Assembly (NCBI GenBank): GCA_958295945.1
Contig: OY282386.1
Span: 4,024,204 to 4,088,203, forward strand
Direction of reading: 5' to 3'
DNA from: Candidatus Poribacteria bacterium
GTDB taxonomy: Bacteria > Poribacteria > WGA-4E > WGA-3G
Length of the DNA stretch: 64,000 bases
Positions 8,279 to 16,579 of the stretch are shown piece by piece (the stretch's first letter is position 1; the number at the start of each line of letters is the position of its first letter). A program made the position numbers and the translations under genes. The notes under the pieces are model-generated. The model was given only the letters and a program-made list of their open reading frames with translations. It did no database searches and was not told the origin of the DNA.

Positions 8279-8354
8279 CATGGAATCTATCAATCTAAAT
8301 TTATGCTTGTGCATAAATTTGCATCAAAATCTCCTAACATCAATAGATTCCATG
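8279..8354 (+). promoter_or_regulatory. nested inverted repeats in the hmuT leader
   Basis: Two nested perfect stems precede hmuT. The outer arms are CATGGAATCTAT (8279-8290) and ATAGATTCCATG (8343-8354), 12 bp. Inside them AAATTTATGC (8297-8306) pairs with GCATAAATTT (8311-8320) around TTGT, 10 bp. The AGGAGG ribosome site of hmuT begins 17 bases after the outer stem. I do not recognise a known riboswitch. It may be an RNA switch, a protein operator or the trace of a small insertion. Confidence 0.6.
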
Positions 8355-8383
8355 CCAACTACTCATCTTCAGGAGGAAATAGA

Positions 8384-9355
8384 ATGCAATTATTACAATC
8401 AAACATTGTTAAAGCATGGATAATTAGTGTCTTGCTTTTCATTTTTTTGGGTGCGGTCGTATGTCTTGTTGCTGCAAATCCAATTGAGGTAAAAGATGCG
8501 GAAGAGAAGACTGTAGTCATCACCTCATCGGAACGGATTGTGAGTCTCAACGGCAGCACTACTGAAATACTCTTCGCGCTGGGTGTTGGAGAAAAGGTTG
8601 TCGGATGTGATGCTTCATCATCCTACCCAGAAGGTGTAAGAGAGAAACTTCCCAGCGTTGGGTATCAGTATGGACTGAATGCTGAGGGGATCCTCTCTTT
8701 GAAACCGACGTTGGTGATTGGCCGTGATGATGTGAAACCACCACAAGTTGTAGAACAACTCCGTATGGCAGGGGTTACAGTTTTATTACTGAGAGAACCG
8801 CGCACTATCAAGGATGTTAAGAAAAGATTACTTACCATAGGAAAGGCAGTTGGTTGTGAGAAAAAGGCCCAGGAATTGAATGAATCTTTAGATGCTGACA
8901 TTAAGAAGTTGCAAGCAAAACTCACATTACGTAAAAACAAGCCAAAACTAAAAGCACTATTTCTGTATCTGCGAGGCACACAAACTGCATTAGTGTTAGG
9001 GAAAGATACTGCAGCTGCAGCAATGTTTAAAGTCGCTGGTGTGGAAAATGCTGCTGTGAAAATTAGAGGAAACAAACCGATGACAGCTGAGGCGGTAGTC
9101 GCTGCGCAACCAGATGTATATGTGTTGTTTACCACTGGATTGGAGTCAGTTGGTGGTGTAGATGGTTTACTCAAATTACCTGGCTTAGCACTTACACCTG
9201 CAGGAAAGAACAAACGTGTTGTGGCAATGGCGGGTCAATACTTTTCTGGATTCGGTCCTCGTTGCGGACGAGCCGCGCTTGATCTTTTCAAAGGTATCTA
9301 TGAAGTAGATGGATATTTCGTTGCAACAGGTGAAGAAAAACATCTGACACAATAA
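8384..9355 (+). CDS. hmuT: haem ABC transporter substrate-binding protein
   Basis: Periplasmic or lipid-bilayer-tethered haem-binding protein that delivers haem to the HmuU permease. I chose ATG 8384 because AGGAGG lies seven bases upstream; the open frame from 8303 adds residues that cover the hairpin leader. The protein is 323 residues. It has an N-terminal membrane/signal segment (about 10-32), the type III binding-protein motif RIVSLNGSTTEILFALG, then LKPTLVIG and REPRTIKDVKKRL. A long central helix (about 150-190) links the two lobes. It ends four bases before hmuU. Confidence 0.9.
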   Translation: MQLLQSNIVKAWIISVLLFIFLGAVVCLVAANPIEVKDAEEKTVVITSSERIVSLNGSTTEILFALGVGEKVVGCDASSSYPEGVREKLPSVGYQYGLNAEGILSLKPTLVIGRDDVKPPQVVEQLRMAGVTVLLLREPRTIKDVKKRLLTIGKAVGCEKKAQELNESLDADIKKLQAKLTLRKNKPKLKALFLYLRGTQTALVLGKDTAAAAMFKVAGVENAAVKIRGNKPMTAEAVVAAQPDVYVLFTTGLESVGGVDGLLKLPGLALTPAGKNKRVVAMAGQYFSGFGPRCGRAALDLFKGIYEVDGYFVATGEEKHLTQ

Positions 9356-9359
9356 TCAT

Positions 9360-10361
9360 ATGCAAAAACAGACACAGATTATGTTAATCCTGGGCGGTCT
9401 ATTGCCAGTATCCATTTGTGTAGCAGCCGGTGTAGGGGCATATCAAATTCTACCGTGGAAAATACCAAGAATTCTTTTTCTGCAGGAGGATGGTTTTGCT
9501 GTATTGCTCTATGTGCGTTTTCCACGTGTCGTTTTAGCAGCACTTGTTGGTGCAATGTTAGCGATATCCGGAACAACCCTTCAAGGTATTTTTCGTAATC
9601 CGTTAGCAGATCCAGGTTTAATTGGTATTACAGCAGGAGCAGGATTAGGTGCATCAGTATGGATTGTCCTCTCAGACGGTGGCATATTGGGTATATGGGG
9701 ACTACCGATTGCTGCCTTTGCATGTGGTATGTTTGTAACTATCGGTGTCTGGAAGATATCGGAAACGCAAGGCAAAGTGCAAACGGTAACACTACTGCTC
9801 GCGGGTATCGCTCTCAACAGTCTCGCGGGAGCGTGTATCGGATTAATGACATTCCTCGCTGACGATGAACAACTACGAAGTCTCACCTTTTGGTTACTCG
9901 GTGGTTTTGGTGGTGCCACATGGTCTGTTGTACTTGTTACGCTTCCGATTTCAATTGTAGGCATGTTTGTGTTGTTGCAACAAGCATCTTCCTTGAATGC
10001 GATCAGTCTTGGTGAATCGGAAGCGTATCATCTCGGTGTTCCAACTGAATCTTTGAAGAGGCTGTCTGTATTCGGTGTTGCTTTAACGGTAGGTGCAGCG
10101 GTATCAGCAGCAGGTGGAATCGGGTTCATTGGACTCGTCGTTCCGCATCTTTTAAGACTGATCGGTGGTGCAGATCATCGATATGTATTGCCCGGTTCAG
10201 CATTGGGCGGTGCCATATTATTGATCCTTGCCGACTTGTGTTCGCGCACTATTGTTGTCCCTGCTGAATTACCTGTTGGGGTTGTCACAGCTTTGTTAGG
10301 TGGACCATTTTTTCTGTGGTTATTAATAAGACAGAACTTACGCATTTTTAAAAATTATTGA
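9360..10361 (+). CDS. hmuU: haem ABC transporter permease, C-terminus replaced by IS end
   Basis: Inner-membrane permease of the FecCD/BtuC family with about ten transmembrane helices over 333 residues. Family motifs include RFPRVVLAALVGAMLAISG, FRNPLADPGLIGI, the ATPase-contact region LGESEAYHLGV and GFIGLVVPHLLRLI. The last eight or so codons (NLRIFKNY) come from the end of the insertion sequence at 10336. The native tail after LLIRQ has therefore been replaced. This tail is variable in the family, so the protein is probably still functional. The ATPase gene follows only after the IS. Confidence 0.9.
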   Translation: MQKQTQIMLILGGLLPVSICVAAGVGAYQILPWKIPRILFLQEDGFAVLLYVRFPRVVLAALVGAMLAISGTTLQGIFRNPLADPGLIGITAGAGLGASVWIVLSDGGILGIWGLPIAAFACGMFVTIGVWKISETQGKVQTVTLLLAGIALNSLAGACIGLMTFLADDEQLRSLTFWLLGGFGGATWSVVLVTLPISIVGMFVLLQQASSLNAISLGESEAYHLGVPTESLKRLSVFGVALTVGAAVSAAGGIGFIGLVVPHLLRLIGGADHRYVLPGSALGGAILLILADLCSRTIVVPAELPVGVVTALLGGPFFLWLLIRQNLRIFKNY

Positions 10362-11417
10362 AGGATTAGAGAGTTGAAATCGCATATAATCATCCAATAA
10401 ACTTTGTTTTAGTTCATAAATTGTTTTACCATGTTTGCGCGCAACACGTTTCAAACAGACCCATACTTGAAAACAACAAGCAATATGATTTCTTTGGGCA
10501 CGCAACTTGCGGCATTGACATTTACCAATACCGGTGACTTGTTTGATCTCACGATGAAGTTGTTCAATCTTCCAACGCACGCGACATTCTTGGCGTGTCG
10601 CATCCGCATCCGATTGAGATAAATCGTTTGTCGCAATATATTCCGTGCGTCCGTTAGAGGAGACTAACCGGAACAACTTCACTTGATGCCCTTTTGGAAA
10701 CTTCTTGATGTGCACGTGCTTTCCGTGTTGCGTTTCTGTCTGTGTCCAAGATAACTTTTGGACTTGTTGGTGTGGTTCAACGCCGTCCGTATCGTTTACA
10801 AGACGATTGCGTTTCAGTGGCACATAATAAATCTTAGAAAGTTTTTCAATCGCTTTCATGACTTGCATGGATGCATACCAACTATCCATTAGCACCGTCC
10901 GAAACGGGAGTTGTTTTTTGAAGACCGCGTTTTGCAGCATGTCTAATAAATGGTCTATTTTGGTTTTTCCATCATGGTCTTTGTCGTAAATGCGATAATC
11001 AATGATCCAATACTCTTGCGTCTTTGGGTTGACATAGAGACACGTTACAATACCGATGCCATCAACGACTTTTTTGTCGCTACCACTCCACTGAGGACGG
11101 AGAGCTTCAATCTTTTTCGCATGCGGTTTAGGTAGCACAACATCATCAAAAGCAATGTGCCCTTGATCATCAAACTCAATGTCATCCTGGACAGACTGCC
11201 AGAGTTCGCTTGATGGAATGTTCTCATTTCTCAAAAAACGATTGAGTTGATCATGGCTCCATTTCTCAGACTGATCACCAAAGTACGTTTGCGTCCAGTT
11301 CGTAAAACTTGATAACAAAAATTGACAATAATCGGAAAATAGGTTTACCTTCTTTTTAGATTGTGTCCATGTAGTCATAATAGAATAGTATACACCATTT
11401 TATAAAAATGCGTAAGT
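10336..11417 (-). mobile_element. IS701-like insertion sequence between hmuU and hmuV
   Basis: About 1.08 kb with terminal inverted repeats ACTTACGCATTTTTA at the left (10336-10350) and its complement at the right (11403-11417). It carries one transposase gene on the minus strand, opposite to the haem operon. I could not define a clean target duplication. The element splits the haem importer operon, so hmuV may need its own promoter, possibly supplied by the right end of the IS. Confidence 0.85.
10338..11378 (-). CDS. DDE transposase, IS701-like
   Basis: A 346-residue transposase with an intact frame. The N-terminal region has the SHDQLNRFLRN helix found in IS701/IS4-like enzymes. The catalytic acid candidates are in IAFDDVVLPK, in VLMDSWYAS and the glutamate in WKIEQLHREIKQ. 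The stop codon lies inside the left terminal repeat. No frameshift is visible, so the element may still be active. Confidence 0.88.
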   Translation of the reverse strand: MTTWTQSKKKVNLFSDYCQFLLSSFTNWTQTYFGDQSEKWSHDQLNRFLRNENIPSSELWQSVQDDIEFDDQGHIAFDDVVLPKPHAKKIEALRPQWSGSDKKVVDGIGIVTCLYVNPKTQEYWIIDYRIYDKDHDGKTKIDHLLDMLQNAVFKKQLPFRTVLMDSWYASMQVMKAIEKLSKIYYVPLKRNRLVNDTDGVEPHQQVQKLSWTQTETQHGKHVHIKKFPKGHQVKLFRLVSSNGRTEYIATNDLSQSDADATRQECRVRWKIEQLHREIKQVTGIGKCQCRKLRAQRNHIACCFQVWVCLKRVARKHGKTIYELKQSLLDDYMRFQLSNPSIIFKNA

Positions 11418-11503
11418 CCTGTAAGATTCAAACGAGAGATTCTTCTATAGTATATATCTATTATTTGAGGAAGAAGACACTGTGGAATGCAGGAATAAGC
11501 ATC

Positions 11504-12274
11504 ATGATTGAAGTAGAAGATGTCGGTTACGAGATCAACGGTAAGTGGTTGGTGCGAGACATAAATGTTACAATTAAAGATGGGTTGTTGTGGGGATTCA
11601 TCGGTCCCAATGGTGCGGGAAAATCCACCCTCTTACGTCTAATTTCAGGCGAACTTACACCCACAACTGGTGAGATAAGGTTTTTCGGGAAACCGATTAA
11701 TAGTTATGAACCAAAGGAACTTGCACGACTTCGGGCCTACTTACAACAAAAAAGAGATATAAATTTTCCTTTTACAGCATTAGAGGTAGTATTGTTTGGA
11801 CGTTATCCGTATTTGAACGGAACAAAAGAGACAACCAGTGATATCGCAATTGCCGAGAAAGCACTTCAAAATGTAGAAGCTGATGGATTTACATACCGTC
11901 TTTATCAAACCTTATCAGGTGGCGAAGCGAGTCGTATTGATATTGCACGAATCCTTGCCCAATCTCCAGGACTGTTTTTGTTAGACGAACCGACAAATCA
12001 TCTGGATCCAAGACATCAACTACAAATACTCAATCTCTGTAAAAGTATATGTAATCAAGGCAAAACCGTGATCACAGCAATCCATGATCTGAATCTTGCA
12101 TCAATGTATGCTGACCAACTCTTGATGTTAAAAAATGGAGTTTCTGTTGCTTATGGATCACCAGATGTTGTATTAACGCAAAAAATGTTAACCGAAACCT
12201 ATAATATATCGTTTTATATTATACCGCATCCCGATGGTTTTCCATGGGTGATACCGTGTACAAATAATTTTTAG
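11504..12274 (+). CDS. hmuV: haem ABC transporter ATP-binding protein
   Basis: Cytoplasmic ATPase that powers HmuTU. I chose ATG 11504 because it gives the usual 256-residue length. The frame upstream to 11408 begins within the IS end. Walker A is GPNGAGKST, the Q-loop is LQQKRDINFP, the signature is LSGGEASR and Walker B is LFLLDEPTNHLDP. ITAIHDLNLA carries the switch histidine. It was presumably co-transcribed with hmuTU before the IS entered. Confidence 0.92.
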   Translation: MIEVEDVGYEINGKWLVRDINVTIKDGLLWGFIGPNGAGKSTLLRLISGELTPTTGEIRFFGKPINSYEPKELARLRAYLQQKRDINFPFTALEVVLFGRYPYLNGTKETTSDIAIAEKALQNVEADGFTYRLYQTLSGGEASRIDIARILAQSPGLFLLDEPTNHLDPRHQLQILNLCKSICNQGKTVITAIHDLNLASMYADQLLMLKNGVSVAYGSPDVVLTQKMLTETYNISFYIIPHPDGFPWVIPCTNNF

Positions 12275-12383
12275 GGTTTCACTGTTTTTGATGTAATAAT
12301 TTGCAATATTTCTAAGTCTGATACAATATTTGATAAATGAAAACAAAAAGCAGAAACTCAATTTACAACGACAGGAGAAAATC

Positions 12384-12839
12384 ATGGATCAAGCAAAAAG
12401 AGACGTACTCATTGAAGAATTGACGAAAGTATATTGGATGGAATTGGAAGCGACAATTAATTATCTTGCGATATCTGTTGATTTAGATGGTATTCGGGCA
12501 GAAGAGATTAAGAAGTCTTTGGCAGCAGATATTCAAACAGAAATTACACATGCACAAGATTTGGCATCCCGTATTAAAGAAATCGGTGGAAATGTTCCCG
12601 GTTCGTTTGCGTTTAAAGCAGTTCAGACTTCGTTACAACCACCTGAAAATACTACAGATGTCGTTGCTGCTATTAAAGGTGTTATCGAAGCAGAGAACGA
12701 TGCAATTGAGCAGTATAATAAGATCATTCGCTTGTGTGATGGTGATGATTATGTGACACAGGATCTTTGCATCAGACTTCTTGCAGATGAAGAAACGCAC
12801 CGCAGAGAATTCAGAGGGTTTCTCAAGGAATACGAATAG
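12384..12839 (+). CDS. ferritin-like di-iron protein
   Basis: A 151-residue four-helix-bundle protein of the bacterioferritin/Dps type. Candidate iron ligands are Glu20 or Glu22, Glu53-x-x-His56, Glu102 or Glu104 and Glu136-x-x-His139, matching the spacing of a ferroxidase centre. Two cysteines (118 and 129) lie near the fourth helix. I chose ATG 12384 because of the AGGAGA site eight bases before it. It closes the haem island and could store iron released from haem or protect against peroxide. It could also be a rubrerythrin-like or Dps-like protein. Confidence 0.8.
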   Translation: MDQAKRDVLIEELTKVYWMELEATINYLAISVDLDGIRAEEIKKSLAADIQTEITHAQDLASRIKEIGGNVPGSFAFKAVQTSLQPPENTTDVVAAIKGVIEAENDAIEQYNKIIRLCDGDDYVTQDLCIRLLADEETHRREFRGFLKEYE

Positions 12840-12863
12840 ACTTTAACCTACCGATGATAGATA

Positions 12864-12906
12864 CAAAAACGAACAACTGACTACAAGTCAATTGTTCGTT
12901 TTTTGT
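12864..12906 (+). terminator. intrinsic terminator of haem island
   Basis: AAAACGAACAA pairs with TTGTTCGTTTT around an inner TGACT/AGTCA stem, followed by a T-rich run. It lies 25 bp after the ferritin-like gene and marks the end of the island's transcription unit. Confidence 0.85.
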
Positions 12907-12927
12907 TCTAAGGTATGACGAAAACAA

Positions 12928-13005
12928 TTACTGCTTTTCAAGAACCATTATATTTTCATCTGAACCTGTAGCTTCAAGTGTAAGGGTTTTTCCCTCAATT
13001 GTGCT
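12928..13005 (-). pseudogene. possible gene remnant
   Basis: The minus strand reads a 25-codon tail (TIEGKTLTLEATGSDENIMV, then LEKQ and stop) that looks like the C-terminus of a protein. An in-frame stop lies just upstream and there is no start codon. I do not recognise the parent family. Chance cannot be excluded. Confidence 0.25.
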
Positions 13006-13084
13006 TCAGGTTTTTGCAATTTGTGTGTTTACATAAATTGCAAAACTAGTTCTACTTATATCGTAATTGGATTGTGAAAAGAAA

Positions 13085-13114
13085 TTGCGTATTAGTCTTG
13101 ATATATAGTATAAT
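13085..13114 (+). promoter_or_regulatory. promoter of proA
   Basis: TTGCGT and a perfect TATAAT lie 18 bp apart, 57 bp before the proA start. The -10 box is strong and the -35 box is weaker. Confidence 0.55.
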
Positions 13115-13170
13115 TGCAGGCAGTATATTTACCATATAAATTACCCACCTTGTAGGTAGAGAAGGATAAT

Positions 13171-14433
13171 ATGAACGAAAACATTCAGCACATGATCCAG
13201 TCAAAAGCACGAAAAGCAAAAGCAGCGATGCGTATTCTATCTCGGAGTTCTGCAGATATCCGAAACAACGCACTCTTAGCTATGTCGGAAAACATACTAA
13301 AAGCGAAAGATGATATTCAGGAAGTTAACCGATATGATCTTGAAAACGGTGAGAAAACAGGATTAGAGAAACCATTAATGCAGCGTCTCCTACTTGACGA
13401 TGGAAAAATTGCACGTATGGCAGACAACTTACGGCAAGTTGCTACACTACCTGACCCAATCGGTGAAGTAATTAGCATGGGGGAACGTCCTAATGGACTC
13501 AAAATCGGTAGAGTACGTGTTCCGATAGGTGTCGTTGGTGTTGTATATGAATCTCGTCCTGACGTGACCGTTGAGGTATCGGCACTCTGTATCAAATCTG
13601 GCAACGGTGTTATTTTACGAGGTGGTTCGGAGGCAATTCATTCCAATAATATACTTGCAAGTATCCTCAGCGATACGGCTGCCAAAGAAGGTGCACCTGA
13701 TGCTATCCAATTCGTTGACACCACAGATAGGCAAGCCGTCTATGAACTTATACGTCTACCTGAATATATTGATCTGGTAATTCCACGCGGCAGTAACGAA
13801 TTCGTCCAGAAGTTGATGCGGGAATCTGTTATCCCTGTGCTTGGACATGCAGATGGTATTTGTCATATCTATGTTGACGAAGCTGCAGACCTTGAGATGG
13901 CTTCCAAGATTTGCATGAACGCAAAAGTCGGATATAAAGTCGCGGTTTGTAATGCTTTAGAGACGTTACTTGTTCATACTGATATTGCGGACACGTTTCT
14001 CCCTGCTTTCTGTGAGTCATTGCAAGAGCAAAATGTAGAAGTTCGTGGGTGCAAGACGACGCAACAGATTGTCTCCACTGCTAAGTCTACAACTGAAGAA
14101 GATTGGAAAACAGAGTATCTTGATTATATTCTCTCTATCCGCGTGGTAGATGATATTGACACTGCGATTGACCATATTGAAACTTACGGTTCACATCATT
14201 CCGATGCGATTATCACAGAAAGTTATAGTGCATCGCAACGTTTTCTCAAAGAGGTAGATTCTGCTGCGGTCTATGTCAATGCAAGCACCGTCTTTACGGA
14301 TGGCTATGAATTTGGGTTGGGTGCTGAGGTAGGAATTAGCACACAAAAACTCCATTCTCGTGGTCCGATGGGTCTTGAAGGTTTGACGAGTTATAAGTAT
14401 ATAATCTATGGGGATGGTCAGGTGCGTGAGTAG
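13171..14433 (+). CDS. proA: glutamate-5-semialdehyde dehydrogenase (gamma-glutamyl phosphate reductase)
   Basis: Second enzyme of proline synthesis. It reduces gamma-glutamyl phosphate with NADPH in the cytoplasm. The 420-residue length is normal. Family motifs include RVPIGVVGVVYESRPDV, SGNGVILRGGSEA, IPRGSNEFV and GYKVAVCNALETLLVH with the catalytic cysteine. AEVGISTQKLHSRGPMGLEG is the conserved C-terminal block. proB is not nearby. Confidence 0.97.
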   Translation: MNENIQHMIQSKARKAKAAMRILSRSSADIRNNALLAMSENILKAKDDIQEVNRYDLENGEKTGLEKPLMQRLLLDDGKIARMADNLRQVATLPDPIGEVISMGERPNGLKIGRVRVPIGVVGVVYESRPDVTVEVSALCIKSGNGVILRGGSEAIHSNNILASILSDTAAKEGAPDAIQFVDTTDRQAVYELIRLPEYIDLVIPRGSNEFVQKLMRESVIPVLGHADGICHIYVDEAADLEMASKICMNAKVGYKVAVCNALETLLVHTDIADTFLPAFCESLQEQNVEVRGCKTTQQIVSTAKSTTEEDWKTEYLDYILSIRVVDDIDTAIDHIETYGSHHSDAIITESYSASQRFLKEVDSAAVYVNASTVFTDGYEFGLGAEVGISTQKLHSRGPMGLEGLTSYKYIIYGDGQVRE

Positions 14434-14504
14434 GTAAAGTCAATTTAAGACAAAGTTTGCGAACTATTGTTAATAGGACCACACAACTGTAGTAAGATAA
14501 TCTT

Positions 14505-14745
14505 GGAACTAATGCAAGAATCTAAGTTTTACCAACGCCAGCGTGAAAAAACCATCAGGGAAACTACCATTAAACACATTTTGGCAGTGCTCAATACAAA
14601 ATATTCTGCGGAGATTGTGAGTGCTATAACGCCTATGATTCAGAACATCAACGATTTGCAACGACTTGACGATCTACATACGGCCGCAGCAAAGGCACAG
14701 AACATTGAGACATTTACGCAAATGTTGAATAAATAGAAACGCAGG
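14505..14745 (+). repeat. duplicate of the Rpn gene 3' end (copy 1)
   Basis: About 240 bp repeated at 15438-15677 in direct orientation. The first half carries scattered differences, while the last 100 or so bases through the stop codon are identical. This points to recent duplication or gene conversion. Confidence 0.9.
14512..14736 (+). CDS. stand-alone C-terminal domain of Rpn-family protein
   Basis: A 74-residue ORF beginning MQESKFYQRQREKTIRE and ending TFTQMLNK. It is a near copy of the last 74 residues of the Rpn protein at 14806-15669. It begins at the same ATG as the internal start candidate in that gene and has the same length. Its own ribosome site is weak (GGA). It is either a truncated copy or a free small protein corresponding to the intragenic antitoxin described for E. 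coli Rpn nucleases. Intact reading frame and duplicate start favour a small protein, but expression is unproven. Confidence 0.6.
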   Translation: MQESKFYQRQREKTIRETTIKHILAVLNTKYSAEIVSAITPMIQNINDLQRLDDLHTAAAKAQNIETFTQMLNK

Positions 14746-14805
14746 CGGAGCGAAACAATTGGTTATCTCTTGATTTTTCTATCATACTACCATATAATAA
14801 ATCTT

Positions 14806-15669
14806 ATGGCACAAAACTACGATAATATGGCAAAAGATCTCCTGACAGATTTCGCAGTTGATATTTCACAGTTTGTCCTTGGTGTGAATGATGTGGAGGT
14901 ACTTGAAAACATAGATACAGAACAACAGATTATAATAGGGCAACGCACCGACAGCACAAAACGTATTCGTGTTGATAATCGTGAAGCCATTTTACATATT
15001 GAATTGCAACTTCGCGATAGCACACACAAACCGATGTGGGCGCGAAATGCAGCATATCAAGGATACCTTGTCGGCAGGCACGAAATACCTGTCTACTCAA
15101 ACGTCATTTACTTCCATCCTAACGCTGGAAGAAATGACACCGGGAAATTTGAATATAGTTGGCACGGATACAAATATACCTTGCACTATAAGGTAATACG
15201 ACTTTTCGATATAGATGGACAAGCGGCTTTGGAAATGAATGCCCCAGGTATCCTACCCTTTACACCGCTTATGAAACCGCCTGAAGGGATGGGTATTGAA
15301 CAGTGGGCTAAAGAATGTGTTGACGCAACGATTGATGCTCCTGTCGATCAGCAGACGCGAGGAGATCTACTTTACGCTATTTCCCTTTTTGGGAGTATAA
15401 TACATAATTCTGAGTTGTATGAAATACTCATACAGGAGGAACTAATGCAAGAATCTAAGTTTTACCAACGCCAAAGCGAGAAAATCATCAGGGAAACTAC
15501 CATTAAACACATTTTGGCAGTGCTCAACACAAAATATTCTGATGATATTGTGAGGGCTATAACGCCTATGATTCAGAACATCAACGATTTGCAACGACTT
15601 GACGATCTACATACGGCCGCAGCAAAGGCACAGAACATTGAGACATTTACGCAAATGTTGAATAAATAG
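14806..15669 (+). CDS. Rpn family PD-(D/E)XK nuclease (recombination-promoting nuclease type)
   Basis: A 287-residue protein of the Rpn/transposase_31-like family, known for DNA cleavage and antiphage toxicity. I used ATG 14806 (MAQNYDNMAKDLL); no good ribosome site distinguishes it from other starts. The nuclease core is visible as ILHIELQLR (Glu66-x-Gln68). It is followed by GLLPFTPLM-like family features (here PGILPFTPLMKPP) and the typical C-terminal helix EELMQESKFYQRQ. A strong internal start sits at 15445. The duplicated 3' end lies directly upstream. Confidence 0.8.
   Translation: MAQNYDNMAKDLLTDFAVDISQFVLGVNDVEVLENIDTEQQIIIGQRTDSTKRIRVDNREAILHIELQLRDSTHKPMWARNAAYQGYLVGRHEIPVYSNVIYFHPNAGRNDTGKFEYSWHGYKYTLHYKVIRLFDIDGQAALEMNAPGILPFTPLMKPPEGMGIEQWAKECVDATIDAPVDQQTRGDLLYAISLFGSIIHNSELYEILIQEELMQESKFYQRQSEKIIRETTIKHILAVLNTKYSDDIVRAITPMIQNINDLQRLDDLHTAAAKAQNIETFTQMLNK
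15434..15447 (+). promoter_or_regulatory. internal Shine-Dalgarno and ATG inside the Rpn gene
   Basis: AGGAGG (15434-15439) is followed five bases later by an in-frame ATG (15445). This is a stronger ribosome site than that of the full-length gene. It would produce the last 74 residues (MQESKFYQRQ to QMLNK), equal in extent to the stand-alone copy at 14512-14736. Confidence 0.65.
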
Positions 15670-15724
15670 AAACACAGGAGAGTGAGTATAAGATAAATTG
15701 TGAGGACTAATGCTTTTAAACATA

Positions 15725-16573
15725 CTACCGTCGTCGCTTCCGTCTACTCGGACGCGGTGTTTCTTTCTCTGGTTCAGGTATTTGCATTTCAGATTCCGCC
15801 GCGCCCCTTGGACGGTTATGTATCCACACAGTAAAGAAAATCCCAAAACAGATGAGGAGAATACTCACAACCTGCGGGGATGTCAACCAATGTAAAGAAG
15901 ATGTCTCTGGAAAGACGCGCGGTGTCAATCGCCAAAATTCTACGAAAAACCTTTCCACGCCAATCAAAATAAGACTCACACCAAAAACGAAACCTGGGAT
16001 TGATACGTATTTTTTGCGTTGTGACCAGATGACTGCAAAGAAGGTGACTGATAGCAAAGTTTCATAAATAGGTGTTGGGTGAACAGGGACATCCGTTGGC
16101 ACAGTGCCGTTAGGAAATGCCATTGCCCACGGTAAGTCGGTAGGCGGTCCGTAGTCTCCATCTCCTGCAAGCAAACACCCAATTCTACCGATGCCATACC
16201 CAAGCAGTAGCAGAGGACCGAGCACATCAACAGTCGGGAGGAAAGGGTTAGGTGAACGATGTATAACCCAACTGACAGCAGCACTGCCACCAATCAAACC
16301 GCCATACCAAACCAACCCACTCGGCGAAAAGATTTCTTCTACCTCTATCCTACCATCAAGGAAAATAAAGTAGATTTTCGCCCCGATAATCCCGCCAATA
16401 GCACCTGCGACAATAATCGTTGTGGCTACATCTCCTACATAACCTCTCCTGTTTAATTCATGCTTTAATATGATGCTACACGTAATGAAGGCAGTGGCTA
16501 ACATAACACCATAACTATGAACACCCAAGGGAATAGAAAATATCGTGCCAAAATCAATTAGCGTCGGATACAT
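15725..16573 (-). CDS. lgt: prolipoprotein diacylglyceryl transferase
   Basis: Inner-membrane enzyme that attaches diacylglycerol to the lipobox cysteine of prolipoproteins. It is 282 residues with about seven membrane helices. The start MYPTLIDFGTIFSIPLGVHSYG carries the conserved periplasmic HxYG region. WYGGLIGGSAAVSW and the signature GRIGCLLAGDGDYGPPTDLP are clear. The tail is very basic (RPSRRKRRR). The window encodes several lipoproteins that would be its substrates. Confidence 0.95.
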   Translation of the reverse strand: MYPTLIDFGTIFSIPLGVHSYGVMLATAFITCSIILKHELNRRGYVGDVATTIIVAGAIGGIIGAKIYFIFLDGRIEVEEIFSPSGLVWYGGLIGGSAAVSWVIHRSPNPFLPTVDVLGPLLLLGYGIGRIGCLLAGDGDYGPPTDLPWAMAFPNGTVPTDVPVHPTPIYETLLSVTFFAVIWSQRKKYVSIPGFVFGVSLILIGVERFFVEFWRLTPRVFPETSSLHWLTSPQVVSILLICFGIFFTVWIHNRPRGAAESEMQIPEPEKETPRPSRRKRRR

Positions 16574-16579
16574 ATTCTT

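Noticed and set aside
8303-8383. Extended N-terminus of HmuT
   Set aside because: The extra 27 codons lie over the inverted-repeat leader. AGGAGG before ATG 8384 gives a normal start and signal segment.
11408-11503. N-terminal extension of HmuV
   Set aside because: It begins in the IS terminal repeat and adds residues foreign to the family.
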